Assembly (NCBI GenBank): GCA_965222425.1
Contig: CBDCTW010000005.1
Location: 62,001 to 126,000 of the forward strand
Source: CBDCNP01 sp965222425
Lineage (GTDB): Bacteria; Acidobacteriota; Vicinamibacteria; Marinacidobacterales; DATDRI01
Length of the DNA stretch: 64,000 nt
Direction: 5' to 3'
Below the pieces are notes generated by a model. It was given only the letters and a program-made list of their open reading frames with translations, made no database searches and had not been told where the DNA came from. Of this stretch, positions 62,536 through 64,000 are shown piece by piece (within the stretch, counting starts at the first letter, position 1; every line of letters begins with the position of its first letter). The translations under genes and the position numbers were made by a program.

Positions 62536-63081
62536 ATGGACAAAATCGGTAAATACGAGGTTCTTGGAAAGCTCGGCGAAGGTGCCATGGGGGTGGTTTA
62601 CAAAGCCCTCGACCCCTTGATGGAGCGCGTGGTCGCGATCAAGACCATGTCCGGCGACCTAGACAACGAGCCTGAGCTCAAGACCCGGTTTCTGCGCGAG
62701 ACCCGATCGGCAGGCAAGCTCTCCCACAAGAACATCATTACTATTTATGAACTCTTCGAGGAAAACGGCCGTGTCTACATCGCGATGGAATACCTTGATG
62801 GTGAGGAGATCAAGGCCAAGATCGCACGCCGTGACCAGATTCCACTGGAGCACAAGCTGCGGTTCATGACCGAGATCTGTGAGGGGCTCCACCACGCCCA
62901 CCAGATGGAAATCATTCATCGAGACATCAAGCCAGGAAACATCCACGTCACCCGTGCCGGCCACGTCAAGATACTCGACTTCGGCCTGGCCCGTATCGCC
63001 TGTACGTCGTCTTCGAAGGCCACCCTCCGACCGTTGGGCGGCACCACGCCTTGTTCGATCGAGAGCACCATCCGCGCCTGA
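62536..63081 (+). pseudogene. Ser/Thr protein kinase, truncated after the DFG loop
   Basis: KYEVLGKLGEGAMGVVYKAL, VVAIKTM, ETRSAGKLSHKNIITIYELF, IIHRDIKPGNIHVT and KILDFGLARI are complete, but immediately afterwards the frame runs into unrelated sequence (ACTSSSKATLRPLGG) and stops at 63081. The activation-loop end, APE motif, C-lobe and any sensor domain are missing. 181 codons in total against at least 270 for a kinase domain alone. No catalytic activity expected. The TetR gene starts 56 nt later. Confidence 0.8.
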
Positions 63082-63137
63082 AGAGTTCTTGACTAATCGT
63101 TCCACAATGGCTACAATGCGGGTCCGTCGAGGTAGCT

Positions 63138-63737
63138 ATGGCGAGGCCTAGAGAGTTCGACCGCGAAGAGGTCCTGGATCACGCCATCGAGGTGTTCTGG
63201 CAGCACGGGTACGAGGGGACCTCGGTACAAGACCTGGTCGATCACATGGGGATTAACCGGGGCAGCCTCTACGGTGCCTTCGGTGATAAGCACCGGCTGT
63301 TCCTTGCCGCGCTGCATCGTTATGAACAGACCTTCCACTCGACGATCTTGGAGAGGTTGGCGCAAGGCGGATCGGCGATGCGAGCTGTCCGGCGCGTCTT
63401 TGAAGATGTGGTTCGAGAGTGTTCGTGCGACGAAGGTCGAAAGGGCTGCCTGATGACGAACTCCGCTATCGAGCTCGCCGCACACGATCGCGACACCGCC
63501 GCGCTGGTCGCGGCGAATTTCTCACGGCTCGAAGAGACCTTTCTAAGCGCGCTTCGCACCGCGCAGTCCGACGGCGAGCTCTGTGAAAAACAAGACCCCA
63601 GGGCGCTGGCACGTTTCCTTACCAGCAGCCTTCAGGGTCTACGAGTCATGGGGAAGGCGTGCCCGGATCGGGTGCTTCTCCGTGACGTGGTACGAGTGAC
63701 TCTTTCCGTTCTGGAAGAGACTCAAGGAGATAAGTGA
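63138..63737 (+). CDS. TetR-family transcriptional regulator
   Basis: 199 residues. N-terminal helix-turn-helix RPREFDREEVLDHAIEVFWQ, HGYEGTSVQDLVDHMGINRG, SLYGAFGDKHRLFLAALHRY is the TetR DNA-binding domain; the rest is a helical ligand domain with a central Cys pair (ECSCDEGRKGCLMTNSAIEL) seen in AcuR/YxaF-like regulators. The stop (TGA 63735-63737) overlaps the thioredoxin ATG, so the two are coupled. It may sense an electrophile or thiol stress, which is an inference from that partner. Confidence 0.9.
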   Translation: MARPREFDREEVLDHAIEVFWQHGYEGTSVQDLVDHMGINRGSLYGAFGDKHRLFLAALHRYEQTFHSTILERLAQGGSAMRAVRRVFEDVVRECSCDEGRKGCLMTNSAIELAAHDRDTAALVAANFSRLEETFLSALRTAQSDGELCEKQDPRALARFLTSSLQGLRVMGKACPDRVLLRDVVRVTLSVLEETQGDK

Positions 63738-64000
63738 TGGCAGAGAATGCGAAATACGTGACCTTGACCGAGGAGAACTTCAAGAGCGAAGTGCTCGAAA
63801 GCGGAAAGCCGGTGCTGGTGGATTTCTGGGCTAGCTGGTGTGGCCCTTGCCACATGATCGCACCCGCCATCGAAGAGCTGGCTTCCGAGTTCGACGGGCA
63901 GGCTACGGTGGGAAAGCTCAATGTCGACGAGCAGCCCGGTGTCGCCGCGCAGTACGGGATTCGATCGATTCCTTCCTTGCTGTTCTTCCAGGACGGCAAG
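63737..64000 (+). CDS. trxA: Thioredoxin (runs off the window)
   Basis: 88 codons visible from ATG 63737 (AAGGAGA 7 nt upstream). VTLTEENFKSEVLESGKPVL, VDFWASWCGPCHMIAPAIEE with the W-C-G-P-C active site, VGKLNVDEQPGVAAQYGIRS and the cis-Pro region IPSLLFFQDGK. Standard cytoplasmic thioredoxin; about 20 residues of the C-terminus lie outside the window. Overlaps the TetR gene by 1 nt. Confidence 0.95.
   Translation, partial: MAENAKYVTLTEENFKSEVLESGKPVLVDFWASWCGPCHMIAPAIEELASEFDGQATVGKLNVDEQPGVAAQYGIRSIPSLLFFQDGK

Noticed and set aside
1..64000. CRISPR arrays, tRNA and rRNA genes
   Set aside because: No regularly spaced long direct repeats, cloverleaf-like segments with CCA ends, or rRNA signature stretches were recognised on reading both strands; a covariance-model scan would be the firm test.

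Overview
The window looks like a chromosomal segment of an uncultured Acidobacteriota (GC-rich, non-halophilic codon use). The pointers are two tandem 'VWFA-related' secreted proteins of the acidobacterial type, MacB/FtsX-like orphan permeases of the acidobacterial duplicated type (ADOP), many PknB-type Ser/Thr kinases with beta-propeller, TPR or PEGA C-termini, and numerous periplasmic amidohydrolases, dipeptidases and acyl-CoA enzymes. No rRNA, tRNA, CRISPR or prophage was seen.

Layout. 1-5 kb: VWFA pair, a broken propeller gene, DinB, amidohydrolase and enoyl-CoA hydratase. 5-9.3 kb: an alpha/beta hydrolase followed by a peptide/opine-type ABC importer (binding protein and two permeases, no ATPases). 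9.4-15.4 kb: decayed kinase/TPR genes, HNH and Omp85 fragments, HicB and MazE orphans and an intact VapBC pair. 15.5-26.9 kb: solute symporter, truncated phyH and CoA-ligase genes meeting at a breakpoint, amino-acid permease with a broken M20 amidohydrolase, pyruvate carboxylase, SDR and amidase. 27-38 kb: vapC fragment, a GHKL-ATPase pseudogene, intact RelBE, amidohydrolase, a kinase-PEGA-TonB gene with an internal deletion, gamma-glutamyltransferase and a hybrid kinase pseudogene. 38-46.6 kb: Cys-rich lipoprotein, a 199-bp inverted-repeat element, PPK2, an outer-membrane barrel, an inverted pair of pseudopilin-like genes, an ADOP pseudogene, a lipoprotein and a complete ISKra4-type insertion sequence. 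46.7-48.3 kb: acyl-CoA synthetase. 48.4-56.5 kb: the main interest (below). 56.5-64 kb: debris, a thiolase/OB/aminotransferase/CoA-ligase operon, a truncated kinase, TetR and thioredoxin.

The most notable locus is the minus-strand cluster at about 48.4-53.8 kb. Two adjacent genes each contain one in-frame TGA exactly where the family has its redox-active cysteine: a deiodinase-like thioredoxin-fold protein (motif GSYT-TGA-PPF) and an AhpD/carboxymuconolactone-decarboxylase-like protein (motif CEY-TGA-VKAH). Each TGA is followed at the expected distance by a hairpin with a G near the start of the apical loop, as expected of a bacterial SECIS element. They are read here as two selenoproteins. 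They are followed by two paralogous reductive-dehalogenase/QueG-like 4Fe-4S proteins and preceded by a stand-alone oxidoreductase of the type otherwise fused to the N-terminus of SelD. The genes are tightly packed (overlap of 1 nt to gaps of about 20 nt) and suggest a selenium-dependent redox or dehalogenation pathway.

A second theme is gene decay. All five kinase-family loci, the ADOP gene, the GHKL gene, the M20 gene, the DAO-type oxidase and both pseudopilin-like genes carry stops, frameshifts or deletions, while well over 30 kb of neighbouring genes, including a 3.5-kb pyruvate carboxylase gene, are intact. This clustering favours real decay in dispensable, multi-copy families over random sequencing error, although several lesions are single-base homopolymer changes and read data should decide.
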